Source of the DNA: an uncultured Elusimicrobia bacterium
GTDB lineage: Bacteria; Elusimicrobiota; Elusimicrobia; UBA1565; UBA9628
Direction: 5' to 3'
DNA length: 64,000 bases
NCBI GenBank assembly: GCA_903830945.1
Contig: CAIKVT010000060.1
Coordinates: 1-64,000 of the forward strand
Of this stretch, positions 55,885-64,000 are shown piece by piece. The translations under genes were made by a program, and so were the position numbers. The number at the start of each line of letters is the position of its first letter. The stretch's first letter is position 1. The notes under the pieces were generated by a model. That model was not told where the DNA came from and made no database searches. It saw nothing but the letters and a program-made list of their open reading frames with translations.

Positions 55885-57924
55885 ATGATTAGAAGAATCG
55901 TCCCGGAGTGGATGGTCCCCCGAGGCGGCACCTTCCGAAAACCCAAGGACTGGGCGGAAAATCTCAAGCCGGACCCCGCGGCTCCCACGGCGCACCCTGA
56001 GATCCCCCACGACCTGCGCCAGGCCATCCGGAGAGCCCAGGAAGCGGTCCTGCGCCGCCAGGATAAGGAAAAGGGCTATTGGTGCGCGGACCTCAAGGCC
56101 GACACCACCATCGACTCCGACACCATCATGCTCTATAATTTCCTGGGCCGGAGCGGCTCCATCAAGATCCATAAGCTCGCCGGCCATATCCTCAACGAGC
56201 AGCTCCCATGCGGAGGCTGGCCTATCTACCGCAACGGGCCGGCCGATCTTTCGGCCACGGTCAAGGCTTATTGGGCGCTCAAGTTCGCCGGATATCCAAT
56301 CACGGACGAACGCTTGGCTAAAGCCCGGCTCCGCATCCAGGAACTCGGCGGCATCCACAAGGTCAACACATATACAAAATTTTACATGGCCATCTTCGGT
56401 CAATACGATTGGCGAGGCGTTCCCACAATCCCTCCAGAGTTGATGTTGTTCCCGAATTGGTTCTACTTCAACATCTACGAGATGTCCTCTTGGACCAGAG
56501 CCATAGTGGTCCCCCTCTCCATCGTATGGGCCTACCAACCGGCAATCCCTTGCCCCCCGCACGCGGCGCTGGGAGAGCTGTTCCCTGATTCCCGTCGTCA
56601 CGTTCCTCTCAAGGAGGCCGTCGAGCCGCACGGCCTGTTCTCTTGGACCACATTCTTCCTTCTCTGGGACCAGGGCTTGAAGGGCATGGAGGGTCGCGGC
56701 GGCCATTGGATCCGAGTATGGGCCCTGCGCCTGGCTGAAGACTGGATGCTCAAGCGACTGCAGGACTCCGACGGGCTAGGCGCCATCTACCCGGGCATCG
56801 TCAACAGTATCATGGCCATGAAGTGCCTAGGCTACCCGGACACGGACCCGCGCTTAGTCGAGCAGCTTGAGGAGCTCGACCGGTTGGAATTGCCCCACGC
56901 AAGCGGCGAGTCGACCGAATGGCAGCCCTGCCGCTCCCCGGTCTGGGACACGGCCATCTCCGTCATCGCCCTGGCCGAGTCCGGCATGGAGCGCGGGCAT
57001 TCGGCCCTGGTGCGCGCCGCCGACTGGCTCATGAGCAAGGAGATCAAGACCGCAGGGGACTGGAAGGTGACCAACCCCGCCGGGCCGGTGGGCGGCTGGG
57101 CCTTCGAGTTCAACAACGCCTTCTACCCCGACATCGACGACTCCGCCATGGTCATGCTGGCCCTGCGCCACGTCCACCTCGACGAGCACACGGCCCACCG
57201 GCGGGAGAAGTCCTGCCTGCGGGGCCTCAACTGGCTGCTCTCCATGCAGTCCAAGGACGGCGGCTGGGCCGCGTTCGACAAGGACAACACCAAGGTTATC
57301 CTGACCAAGATCCCGTTCTCCGACCACAACGCCATGATCGACCCGCCCTGGGCCGACGTCACCGGCCGGGTGCTCGAGTTCTTGGGCTACATCGGCTACG
57401 ACCAGAGCTATCCGGCCGTGGCCCGAGCCGTGCGCTTCCTGCGCAAGGAGCAGGAGGAGGACGGCTCGTGGTTCGGCCGCTGGGGGGTCAACTACATCTA
57501 CGGGACGTGGCAGGTCTTGCGGGGCCTCACGGCGATCGACGAGGATATGAACCTGCCCTACGTGCGCCGCGCCGTAGAGTGGCTTAAGTCCGTACAACTG
57601 TCGGATGGTGGATGGGGCGAGACTTGCGCCACCTATGAGGATCCGTCGTTGAAGGGCAAAGGCCCGGCCACGCCCTCCCAGACCGCTTGGGCCCTCATGG
57701 GGCTCATGGCCGCCGGAGTCTACGATGATTCCGTATGCCGGGGTGTCGAATACCTGGTGCGCACCCAGAAAGCGGACGGGACCTGGGACGAGGCCGAGAC
57801 CACAGGGACGGGCTTCCCCAAGGTCTTTTACCTCGAATACACGATGTACCGCAATTACTTTCCCATCCACGCTCTCGGCGTCTACCAGTCGGCCCTGGGA
57901 GAATCTTTCTCCGAGGGCCTCTAG
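55885..57924 (+). CDS. shc: squalene-hopene cyclase
   Basis: The 679-residue enzyme folds squalene into hopene on the membrane. It has the catalytic DIDD (D416-D419, within FEFNNAFYPDIDDSA), several QW motifs (such as QSKDGGWAAFDKDN and VQLSDGGWGETC), and the N-terminal QDKEKGYWCADLKADTTI. Length is typical. The ATG at 55885 is chosen by the closely placed consensus promoter. It heads the early hopanoid operon, with hpnH following six bases after the stop. Confidence 0.97.
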   Translation: MIRRIVPEWMVPRGGTFRKPKDWAENLKPDPAAPTAHPEIPHDLRQAIRRAQEAVLRRQDKEKGYWCADLKADTTIDSDTIMLYNFLGRSGSIKIHKLAGHILNEQLPCGGWPIYRNGPADLSATVKAYWALKFAGYPITDERLAKARLRIQELGGIHKVNTYTKFYMAIFGQYDWRGVPTIPPELMLFPNWFYFNIYEMSSWTRAIVVPLSIVWAYQPAIPCPPHAALGELFPDSRRHVPLKEAVEPHGLFSWTTFFLLWDQGLKGMEGRGGHWIRVWALRLAEDWMLKRLQDSDGLGAIYPGIVNSIMAMKCLGYPDTDPRLVEQLEELDRLELPHASGESTEWQPCRSPVWDTAISVIALAESGMERGHSALVRAADWLMSKEIKTAGDWKVTNPAGPVGGWAFEFNNAFYPDIDDSAMVMLALRHVHLDEHTAHRREKSCLRGLNWLLSMQSKDGGWAAFDKDNTKVILTKIPFSDHNAMIDPPWADVTGRVLEFLGYIGYDQSYPAVARAVRFLRKEQEEDGSWFGRWGVNYIYGTWQVLRGLTAIDEDMNLPYVRRAVEWLKSVQLSDGGWGETCATYEDPSLKGKGPATPSQTAWALMGLMAAGVYDDSVCRGVEYLVRTQKADGTWDEAETTGTGFPKVFYLEYTMYRNYFPIHALGVYQSALGESFSEGL

Positions 57925-57930
57925 CCTACA

Positions 57931-58986
57931 ATGCCATCCTCCCTAGCTCTGCAAATGGCGGTCTTCCGCTACATCCTGGGCCGCAAGTTTCGCGGCGATG
58001 AACGCTTCCCTCTCGTGCTCATGCTCGAGCCCCTCTTCGCCTGCAACCTGGAATGCGCAGGCTGCGGCAAGATCCAGTTTCCCCCCGATATCTTGCAGAA
58101 GCGGCTCACCCCGCAGGAGTGCTGGGACGCGGCCGCCGAGTGCGGCGCCCCTGTGATCTCCATCGCCGGAGGCGAGCCCCTCATCCACTCCCAGATCGAC
58201 CTCATCGTGCAGGGCCTCATCGAGCGCGGCAAGTTCGTATTCCTCTGCACCAACGGCCTGCTCCTGGAAAAGAACCTGCACCGCTTCAAGCCCAGCTCGC
58301 ATCTCATCCTCTCCATTCATCTCGACGGCCCTGAGCCAGTCCATGACCGCATCGTCTGCCGCCCGGGCGTCTTCAAGACCGCGGTCTCGGCCATCCGGAC
58401 GGCCAAGGCCAAGGGATTCCGCGTCATGACAAACTCCACCATCTTCCAGGGCCAGGATCCCACCGAGTTCCGCCGCTTCTGCGCGGAACTCGCGGCCCTG
58501 GGGACCGACGGCATCATGATCGCGCCCGGCTTCGCCTACTCCAAAGCCAAGGGCCAGGGGATGTTCCTCAAGACCGACCAGACCAAGGCTTGGTTCCGGG
58601 AGGCTTTGAAGGACTGGCGCAAGATGGGCTGGGACTTCAACCACAGCCCCTTCTACCTGGATTTCCTCGAGGGTAAGCGGGATTATGACTGCACGCCGTG
58701 GGGCCTGCCCCTGCGCACGGTCCTGGGCTGGCAGCGGCCTTGCTACCTCTTCGAGGAGGGCGGCTATGCCCAGACCTACGCCGAGCTGCTCGCGACCACT
58801 CCCTGGCAGAAATACGGTCGGGCCTCGGGCCACCCTGCCTGCGCCAACTGCATGTCGCACGTGGGCTTCGAGCCCTCGTCCGTGGTGGACGCCTTCTCCT
58901 CTCCCAAGAGGTTCCTGGAACTGATCTGGGATTTCGCGACCATCCGTGGCCCGCGCAAGACGGCCGGGACGGGGTCGTCGAGCTGA
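57931..58986 (+). CDS. hpnH: HpnH, radical-SAM adenosylhopane synthase
   Basis: This 351-residue radical-SAM enzyme joins the adenosyl group of S-adenosylmethionine to hopene. The cluster motif is intact (CNLECAGC, C38-C42-C45), followed by ISIAGGEPLIH and a C-terminal SPASM-like Cys region (HPACANCMSH). It has LMLEPLFACNLECAGCGKI in the typical place. No clear ribosome site lies upstream of the ATG, so coupling to shc is likely. Its TGA stop shares a base with the hpnA ATG (TGATG). Confidence 0.96.
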   Translation: MPSSLALQMAVFRYILGRKFRGDERFPLVLMLEPLFACNLECAGCGKIQFPPDILQKRLTPQECWDAAAECGAPVISIAGGEPLIHSQIDLIVQGLIERGKFVFLCTNGLLLEKNLHRFKPSSHLILSIHLDGPEPVHDRIVCRPGVFKTAVSAIRTAKAKGFRVMTNSTIFQGQDPTEFRRFCAELAALGTDGIMIAPGFAYSKAKGQGMFLKTDQTKAWFREALKDWRKMGWDFNHSPFYLDFLEGKRDYDCTPWGLPLRTVLGWQRPCYLFEEGGYAQTYAELLATTPWQKYGRASGHPACANCMSHVGFEPSSVVDAFSSPKRFLELIWDFATIRGPRKTAGTGSSS

Positions 58987-59993
58987 TGGACACGGCCTTC
59001 GTCACCGGCGGCACGGGCTTCGTGGGCGCCAACCTCGTGCGCCTGCTCATCGAGAAGGGTCTGAAGGTCAAGGCTTTGGCCCGCAAGGGGTCCAACCGGA
59101 AGAACCTGGAGGGTCTCTCCGTTGAGATCGTCGAAGGGGATCTGCTCGACGGCTCGGCGCTGCGCGCCGGCTGCTCGGGCTGCCGCTACGCTTTTCATGT
59201 GGCGGCCGACTATCGCATCTGGGTCCCGGACCCTCAGGTTATGAACGCGGCCAACATCCAGGGCACGGTCAACGTGATCAAGACCGCCGCCGCCGCCGAT
59301 GTAGAGCGCATCGTCTACTGCTCCAGTGTCGCGGCCATCAAGCCGCCGCACGTCCGCTTGCCGGCCGACGAACGATCGACGTATGGCAAAGTTGACGAGG
59401 TCCCCGGAGTCTACAAGCAGTCCAAGTATCTGGCCGAGCAAGCCGCTATGGACTTGGCCCACCAAGGTTTGCCCGTGGTTGCGGTCAACCCTGCCGCGCC
59501 CATCGGACCTTACGACATCAAGCCCACGCCCACCGGAAAGATCATCCTGGATTTCCTGAATGGCCGGATGCCCTCCTATATCGATACGGGCCTCAGTGTG
59601 GTGCATGTGCGGGACGTGGCCCTGGGCCATTGGCTGGCTGCGCAGAAAGGGCGGATCGGGGAGCGCTACATCCTGGGCGGCGAGAACCTGACCCTGAAGC
59701 AGATCCTCGACATCCTCTCCGGGATCACCGGCCTGCCAGCCCCGCGCTTCAAGACGCCCTACACAGTAGCCTACGCCTTCGCAGCCGCGAACATGGCTTG
59801 GTCCCGACTGACGAGCAGAGAACCCAGGGCTCCTCTCGACGCGGTGCGCATGGCGAAGCATTTCATGTGGTACGATTCCGGCAAGGCCGTGCGCGAGCTG
59901 GGCTATGCCCCGGCTCCGGCGCGGCAGGCCCTGGCCGACGCAGTGGCTTGGTTCAAGGCCAATGGCTACGTGAAATCGGCGGTGGCGGCATGA
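58986..59993 (+). CDS. hpnA: HpnA, hopanoid-associated sugar epimerase
   Basis: The 335-residue short-chain dehydrogenase/epimerase-like protein has NAD-binding TGGTGFVGANLVRLL at the N-terminus, catalytic YKQSK, and a nucleotide-sugar epimerase fold. In hopanoid clusters this is named HpnA, and its exact substrate is not settled. The ATG at 58986 is chosen: the family N-terminus begins there, and the frame upstream is merely open. It overlaps the next gene by four bases (ATGA). Confidence 0.93.
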   Translation: MDTAFVTGGTGFVGANLVRLLIEKGLKVKALARKGSNRKNLEGLSVEIVEGDLLDGSALRAGCSGCRYAFHVAADYRIWVPDPQVMNAANIQGTVNVIKTAAAADVERIVYCSSVAAIKPPHVRLPADERSTYGKVDEVPGVYKQSKYLAEQAAMDLAHQGLPVVAVNPAAPIGPYDIKPTPTGKIILDFLNGRMPSYIDTGLSVVHVRDVALGHWLAAQKGRIGERYILGGENLTLKQILDILSGITGLPAPRFKTPYTVAYAFAAANMAWSRLTSREPRAPLDAVRMAKHFMWYDSGKAVRELGYAPAPARQALADAVAWFKANGYVKSAVAA

Positions 59994-60676
59994 CCAAAGC
60001 GAAGACGGCCCAAGCGACTGACGTTGTGCTGACCGCAGCGACGTGCTGGGAGGCCTCCCCGCTCTGCGCCGATCTTCGCCTCCGCCCCGCAGGACAGGGG
60101 ATGTGGTCAGGCCGGATCGGAAACAGTCCGGTGACACTCATGAGGACCGGGATGGGCGCTCAAGCCGCAGGCACCGCCTTGTCGCGGATCGACGGCAGCC
60201 CGAGCCTGATCATCAGCACAGGTTTCGCTGGAGCCCTGCAGCCTGACCTGCGTACCGGCGATATCATCGCGGAAGAGCTCAGCTTTTGCCCTGCTGCTAT
60301 CGCGGCTTTGTCGCGCGGCAATATCCATCATCATGCCGGGAGCATCGCCCACTCCAATAAGGTCTTGACCGAACCGGGCGAAAAGCTTGCTTTAGGCCGC
60401 AGTACCGGAGCCTTGGCCGTGGACATGGAGTCCTCCGCCATCCGCGCCTGGGCCCAAGAACGCGGGCTTGCGGCCTTGGCCCTGCGCGTCATCCTCGACG
60501 AGGCTGGTCGTGCCCTGCCGCGCAGCCTGCCCACGGGCGAGGACGCCTTCAGCTTGGCCTGCTACGCGGCGCTCAATCCCCTATCCTGGCCGCGTCTGGC
60601 AGCCCTCTGGCCGCTGCAGCGGCGGGCCGCCGCAGCGCTGACTGCGACCATGCGGGCTTTCCTGGAGGCCCTATGA
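59990..60676 (+). CDS. hpnG: HpnG, hopanoid-associated nucleoside phosphorylase
   Basis: The 228-residue protein belongs to the phosphorylase (PNP/UDP-1) superfamily: TGMGAQAAGTAL, IISTGFAGALQPDLRTGDII and ALAVDMESSAI are its recognisable motifs. It would remove adenine from adenosylhopane to give ribosylhopane or its phosphate. The start overlaps hpnA as ATGA and the stop overlaps ispA as ATGA, so the four genes are translationally coupled. Confidence 0.93.
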   Translation: MTKAKTAQATDVVLTAATCWEASPLCADLRLRPAGQGMWSGRIGNSPVTLMRTGMGAQAAGTALSRIDGSPSLIISTGFAGALQPDLRTGDIIAEELSFCPAAIAALSRGNIHHHAGSIAHSNKVLTEPGEKLALGRSTGALAVDMESSAIRAWAQERGLAALALRVILDEAGRALPRSLPTGEDAFSLACYAALNPLSWPRLAALWPLQRRAAAALTATMRAFLEAL

Positions 60677-61584
60677 CAAGCTTGCTCAACCGCTTTATGG
60701 AAGGCACGTCCCGCCGCGTGGACGCGGTTCTTAACAGGCTCCTGAAGTCCAAGCCCGAAGAACCCGCCGAGATCCGCAAGGCCATGCGCTACTCGCTCTT
60801 CGCGGGCGGCAAGCGCCTACGGCCGTCTTTGGTCGCGGCCGCGGCCGAATGCTGCGGCGGGAAGGCCGGCCGGGTCCTCAAGACCGGCGCAGCCCTCGAA
60901 ATGATCCACACCTATTCCCTCATCCACGACGACCTGCCGGCCATGGACGACGATGACCTGCGCCGCGGCAAGCCCACCAGCCACAAAGTCTTTGGGGAAG
61001 CTCTGGCCATACTCGCCGGCGACGGTCTGCTGACCTTGGCCTTCGAGACCGCGGCTGCCAACGCCCGCGACTGCGGCCTTGACGGCAGGGCGAGCGCCGA
61101 ACTGGTCAAGGTCATCGCCGTAGGCGCCGGGACCTCGGGCATGGTGGGCGGCCAGGCGGCGGACCTGGGCGCTGAGAAGTGGCGGGGGCGCCTGCCGCGG
61201 GCCCGCGCCGGGCGACTCCTCGAGTATATCCATCTTCACAAGACCGCGTCTCTTATCATCGCCAGCCTTGAGGCCGGAGCCATCCTGGCCGGAGGGACGG
61301 CCGCGCATAGGCGCGCCTTGCGCGCCTATGGACGGGCCATCGGGCTATCCTTCCAGATCGCCGACGACATCCTCGACGTGGTCGGCGACAAAAAGAAGCT
61401 GGGCAAGAAAGGCTCCGACGCAGCCAACCAGAAGCTCACCTATGTCTCGCTCTACGGCCTGAGCCGCGCCAGCGCGGAGGCTGCCGCCTTGACCAGGAAA
61501 GCACACCGCGCCCTGGCTCCCTTCGGACGCCGCGCCGCCGTACTTCATGAGCTGGCCGATTACATCGTCACAAGGGATCGCTAG
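60673..61584 (+). CDS. ispA: farnesyl/geranylgeranyl diphosphate synthase
   Basis: This 303-residue trans-prenyltransferase has the first Asp-rich motif DDLPAMDDDD (86-95), FQIADDILD as the second, GGKRLRP and the IHTYSLIHDD region. Residues just before the first motif are as in E. coli IspA, so farnesyl diphosphate is the likely product, though chain length is not certain from sequence. It supplies the precursor for squalene and other isoprenoids. It is coupled to hpnG by an ATGA overlap. Confidence 0.93.
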   Translation: MTSLLNRFMEGTSRRVDAVLNRLLKSKPEEPAEIRKAMRYSLFAGGKRLRPSLVAAAAECCGGKAGRVLKTGAALEMIHTYSLIHDDLPAMDDDDLRRGKPTSHKVFGEALAILAGDGLLTLAFETAAANARDCGLDGRASAELVKVIAVGAGTSGMVGGQAADLGAEKWRGRLPRARAGRLLEYIHLHKTASLIIASLEAGAILAGGTAAHRRALRAYGRAIGLSFQIADDILDVVGDKKKLGKKGSDAANQKLTYVSLYGLSRASAEAAALTRKAHRALAPFGRRAAVLHELADYIVTRDR

Positions 61585-61585
61585 C

Positions 61586-63478
61586 TTGGAACTGTTGCCC
61601 CTCATCCAAAGCCCCGCCGACCTGCGCCAACTCAAGGCGCCGCAGCTGCCCCAGGTCTGCGAGGAGCTGCGCCGGAGCATCCTTAAGACCATCTCCCAGT
61701 CCGGGGGCCACCTCGGATCCAGCCTCGGCGCCACCGAGATCATCACCGCCCTCCATTACGTCTTCAAGACCCCTCAGGATAAGATCATCTTCGACACGGG
61801 CCATCAGAGCTACAGCCACAAGCTCCTCACCGGCCGCCGGGAGAAGTTCGCCGGCATCCGGCAGTTCGGCGGCATCTCGGGCTTCCCCAAGCGCTCCGAA
61901 TCCGAGTACGACGTCTTCGGCGTCGGGCATGCCTCCACCGCCATCTCCGCGGCCCTGGGCGTGGCGGCCGCGCGCGACCTCAAGGGCGAGGACTTCAAGG
62001 TCGTGGTCCTGGTCGCCGACGGCTGCATGACCGGGGGCGAGGCCTACGAGGGACTGCAGAACGCCGGCATGCTGCAGTCGGACCTGCTCGTCATCCTCAA
62101 CGACAACCAGATGTTCATCTCCAAACGCGTCGGCGCCTTAGGGACGTTTTTGACCAAGCTCCTGACCTTGGGCGCGGTGCGGGGGGCCGAGGATTCGGTC
62201 AAGAAGTTCCTGGAGCGCTTCAAGTTCTGGGGGTCCAGCATCCTGCGCCTAGCCAAACGCGCGCGCGTGCTGCTCTTTCCCGGCATGCTCTTCGAGGAGA
62301 TGGGCTTCGCCTACTTCGGCCCGGTGGACGGTCATGACGTGGTCCAGCTCGTGGAGGTTCTCGAGCACATCAAGTCCCTGCGCGGCCCCATCCTGCTGCA
62401 TTGCATCACTAAGAAAGGCAAGGGCTACCCGCTGGCCGAGAACGATGCCGCCATGTGGCACGGGCCCGGCCGCTTCGACTTGAGCACAGGGCAATTCTTC
62501 AAGAACCCGGCCATGAAGGACCCGCCCCCGAGTTACACCGCGGTCTTCGGCAAGGCCGTGGTCAAGGAAGGGCAGCGGGACTCGCGCGTGGTCGCCATCA
62601 CCGCAGCCATGCCTGATGGCACCGGCCTGGACCGTTTCCGCGACGAGTTCCCCCGCCGGTTTTTCGACGTGGGCATCGCTGAGGAACATGCGGTGACCTT
62701 CGCGGGCGGCTTGGCCGCCGAGGGCTGCCGGCCGGTCGTCGCCCTCTATTCCAGTTTTCTGCAGCGGGGCTTCGACCAGGTGGCCCATGACGTCTGCCTG
62801 CAGAACCTTCCAGTCACCTTCGCCATCGACCGCGCGGGCCTAGTCGGCGAGGACGGCCCCACGCATCACGGGGTCTTCGACCTGGGATTGCTGCGCATGC
62901 TGCCGAACATCACCGTGATGGCGGCGGCTGACGAGAACGAACTGCAGCACATGCTGCGCACGGCGCTGACCCTTGACGGCCCGGCGGCCCTGCGCTATCC
63001 TCGCGGCCTCGGGGTGGGCGTGGCCATGGACCCGGAGGCGCATTCACTGCCCATTGGCAGGGGCGTGCGGCTCAAAGAGGGCGGCGCGGTCACCCTGCTC
63101 GCCATCGGCAGCCGCGTGCATCCGGCTCTGGCGGCCGCGCATATGCTCGACGACCAAGGAATCTCCACGGGTGTCATCAACATGCGCTTCGTTAAGCCCT
63201 TGGACGTAGAACTCATGCGCCAAGCCGCGGCGGCCACGCCGCGCCTGGTCACGGTCGAGGACAACGCGCTGTCGGGAGGGTTCGGCAGCGCGGTCCTGGA
63301 GGCTCTCGCCGGCCGTGGCGTTGATGTGCTGCGTCTAGGCATACCGGACCGCTGGGTGGAGCATGGGTCTTTGGGCCAGCTCTACGATCTGGTGGGGATT
63401 TCGCCTGAGAAGATCGCGCTGCGGGTCGCCGAGTGGTGTAAAAATGTCCCGGGAGGATATGTCCATGATCATCGATGA
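61586..63478 (+). CDS. dxs: 1-deoxy-D-xylulose-5-phosphate synthase
   Basis: The 630-residue thiamine diphosphate enzyme starts the MEP pathway. It shows GHLGSSLGATEI, GHASTAISAALGVA, DGCMTGGEAYEGLQNAG (cofactor binding), NDNQMFISKRVGAL, FGPVDGHD and GIAEEHAVTFAGGLA. The start is TTG at 61586 with AAGGGA eight bases upstream; a longer open frame begins at 61547 inside ispA and is less likely. Its location after ispA fits supply of isoprenoid precursor for hopanoids. Confidence 0.96.
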   Translation: MELLPLIQSPADLRQLKAPQLPQVCEELRRSILKTISQSGGHLGSSLGATEIITALHYVFKTPQDKIIFDTGHQSYSHKLLTGRREKFAGIRQFGGISGFPKRSESEYDVFGVGHASTAISAALGVAAARDLKGEDFKVVVLVADGCMTGGEAYEGLQNAGMLQSDLLVILNDNQMFISKRVGALGTFLTKLLTLGAVRGAEDSVKKFLERFKFWGSSILRLAKRARVLLFPGMLFEEMGFAYFGPVDGHDVVQLVEVLEHIKSLRGPILLHCITKKGKGYPLAENDAAMWHGPGRFDLSTGQFFKNPAMKDPPPSYTAVFGKAVVKEGQRDSRVVAITAAMPDGTGLDRFRDEFPRRFFDVGIAEEHAVTFAGGLAAEGCRPVVALYSSFLQRGFDQVAHDVCLQNLPVTFAIDRAGLVGEDGPTHHGVFDLGLLRMLPNITVMAAADENELQHMLRTALTLDGPAALRYPRGLGVGVAMDPEAHSLPIGRGVRLKEGGAVTLLAIGSRVHPALAAAHMLDDQGISTGVINMRFVKPLDVELMRQAAAATPRLVTVEDNALSGGFGSAVLEALAGRGVDVLRLGIPDRWVEHGSLGQLYDLVGISPEKIALRVAEWCKNVPGGYVHDHR

Positions 63479-63779
63479 GACCAAGACTCTGACCGAAGAG
63501 GAGTTCGCCGTCCTGACCGAAGACAGGCAGGCCGAGGCTCCGGCCGAGACCACGAAGGAAGAGACGGACATCAAAAAGATCCCGCAGCGCCGCCCTCCCA
63601 AGGAAGGCCCTTGCCGCCGTTGCGGCCAGGATAAGCCACTCAACCGCCTGATGTTGTGCTATTCCTGCTGGGTCAAGACCGAACTAGAAAAAACCGGCTG
63701 GCGGGAAGGCATGCCCCACCCGGATTGGTGCCACTGCGAAGGCATCAAAGACCATCAGCGCAAGTCGGACGGCAACTGA
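63465..63779 (+). CDS. small zinc-ribbon protein after dxs
   Basis: The 104-residue protein has an acidic N-terminus (DETKTLTEEEFAVLTED), a basic stretch, then a CXXC-X14-CXXC zinc ribbon (CRRCGQ ... CYSCW) and further Cys/His near the end (DWCHCEGIKDH). No family is recognised. Start choice: ATG at 63465 with GGGAGGA upstream, overlapping the dxs end by 14 bases; ATG at 63459 is close. Coupling to dxs suggests co-expression. It is followed at once by the convergent oligoribonuclease gene. Confidence 0.72.
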   Translation: MIIDETKTLTEEEFAVLTEDRQAEAPAETTKEETDIKKIPQRRPPKEGPCRRCGQDKPLNRLMLCYSCWVKTELEKTGWREGMPHPDWCHCEGIKDHQRKSDGN

Positions 63780-63797
63780 AGCCGGAAATTCAAAATC

Positions 63798-64000
63798 CTA
63801 TTTAAACACCATCTTCCGGTAGTACGCCAGCTCCGCGATGGACTCGCGCACGTCTGCCAGGGCCTCATGCTGCGTGGCCTTGGCATAGTGGCATTCCTTT
63901 CCGGGATACCATCTTTGCACCAGTTCCTTGACCGTGCTGACGTCGATGGAGCGATAATGGAAAAAATCATGCAGCAGCGGCATGTAGCGCACCAGGAAGC
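63798..64000 (-). CDS. orn: oligoribonuclease, 5' part beyond the window
   Basis: The C-terminal 66 residues are encoded: [22 protein letters not shown], then [26 protein letters not shown]. These match the end of oligoribonuclease, a DnaQ-fold 3'-5' exonuclease that degrades short RNA oligomers, including the HYRSID region and a catalytic Asp/His late motif. The start lies outside the window. The match is close to E. coli Orn. Confidence 0.92.
   Translation of the reverse strand, partial: FLVRYMPLLHDFFHYRSIDVSTVKELVQRWYPGKECHYAKATQHEALADVRESIAELAYYRKMVFK

Overview
This is a high-GC chromosomal window from a diderm (Gram-negative type) bacterium. The evidence is a large set of lipopolysaccharide genes (Kdo, heptose, lipid A kinase, Lpt export, O-antigen ligase), a secretin-based type IV pilus machine and a hopanoid locus. 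Start codons are ATG, GTG or TTG, and many genes overlap their upstream neighbour by 4 bases (ATGA, GTGA, TTGA). The pilin and the LPS/Lpt gene order would suit a high-GC member of Elusimicrobiota or a similar poorly cultured phylum. That placement is an inference and cannot be settled from this window.

Layout. 1-2.1 kb holds an insertion-sequence end: an unfinished DDE transposase on the minus strand and, beside it, an N-terminally truncated ORF6N-domain gene. 2.2-6.8 kb has an M13 metallopeptidase divergent from a K+-independent type membrane pyrophosphatase. 7-26 kb is one long plus-strand block: yajC-secD-secF, an unknown gene, a DUF374 acyltransferase, waaA, a tandem-domain GT9 heptosyltransferase, two GT4 enzymes and one GT2, a polysaccharide deacetylase, lpxK, a DUF3108 protein, rfaE1 (hldE kinase part), kdsB, pyrG, kdsA, a zinc-ribbon membrane protein, and lptC-lptA-lptB. 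Together these make Kdo and heptose precursors, build the core and export LPS. 26-36.7 kb is a mixed region: TPR protein, ceramidase-like protein, DNA glycosylase, degenerate histidine kinase and gamma-carbonic anhydrase (minus); nadB and uvrA (plus); HNH nuclease and a gluzincin-like protease (minus). 36.8-41.2 kb is hpnJ-hpnI-hpnL with convergent hpnK, the late hopanoid side-chain genes. 41.2-51.8 kb is a minus-strand type IV pilus/T2SS-like set (OmpA-like protein, fused PilM-PilN, PilO, PilP, PilQ, PilB, PilC, pilin). 51.8-55.8 kb has an O-antigen ligase with TPRs, tRNA-Thr(CGT) and a lipoprotein substrate-binding protein. 55.9-63.8 kb is the early hopanoid locus shc-hpnH-hpnA-hpnG-ispA-dxs plus a small zinc-ribbon protein. 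The window ends in a partial oligoribonuclease.

How the genes fit. dxs and ispA supply isoprenoid precursors. Shc cyclises squalene, HpnH and HpnG make ribosylhopane, and HpnI, HpnK and HpnJ would build the glycosylated and then cyclitol-ether bacteriohopanetetrol head. Squalene synthesis (hpnCDE) is not here.

The most surprising observation is that HpnJ, although full length on both sides, lacks the short stretch that should carry its radical-SAM CX3CX2C cysteines. Other points worth a look are consensus promoters placed so close to start codons that shc, pilC, uvrA and rfaE1 are probably transcribed with almost no leader, palindromic elements lying inside coding sequence, and the GT9 and PilM-PilN fusions.
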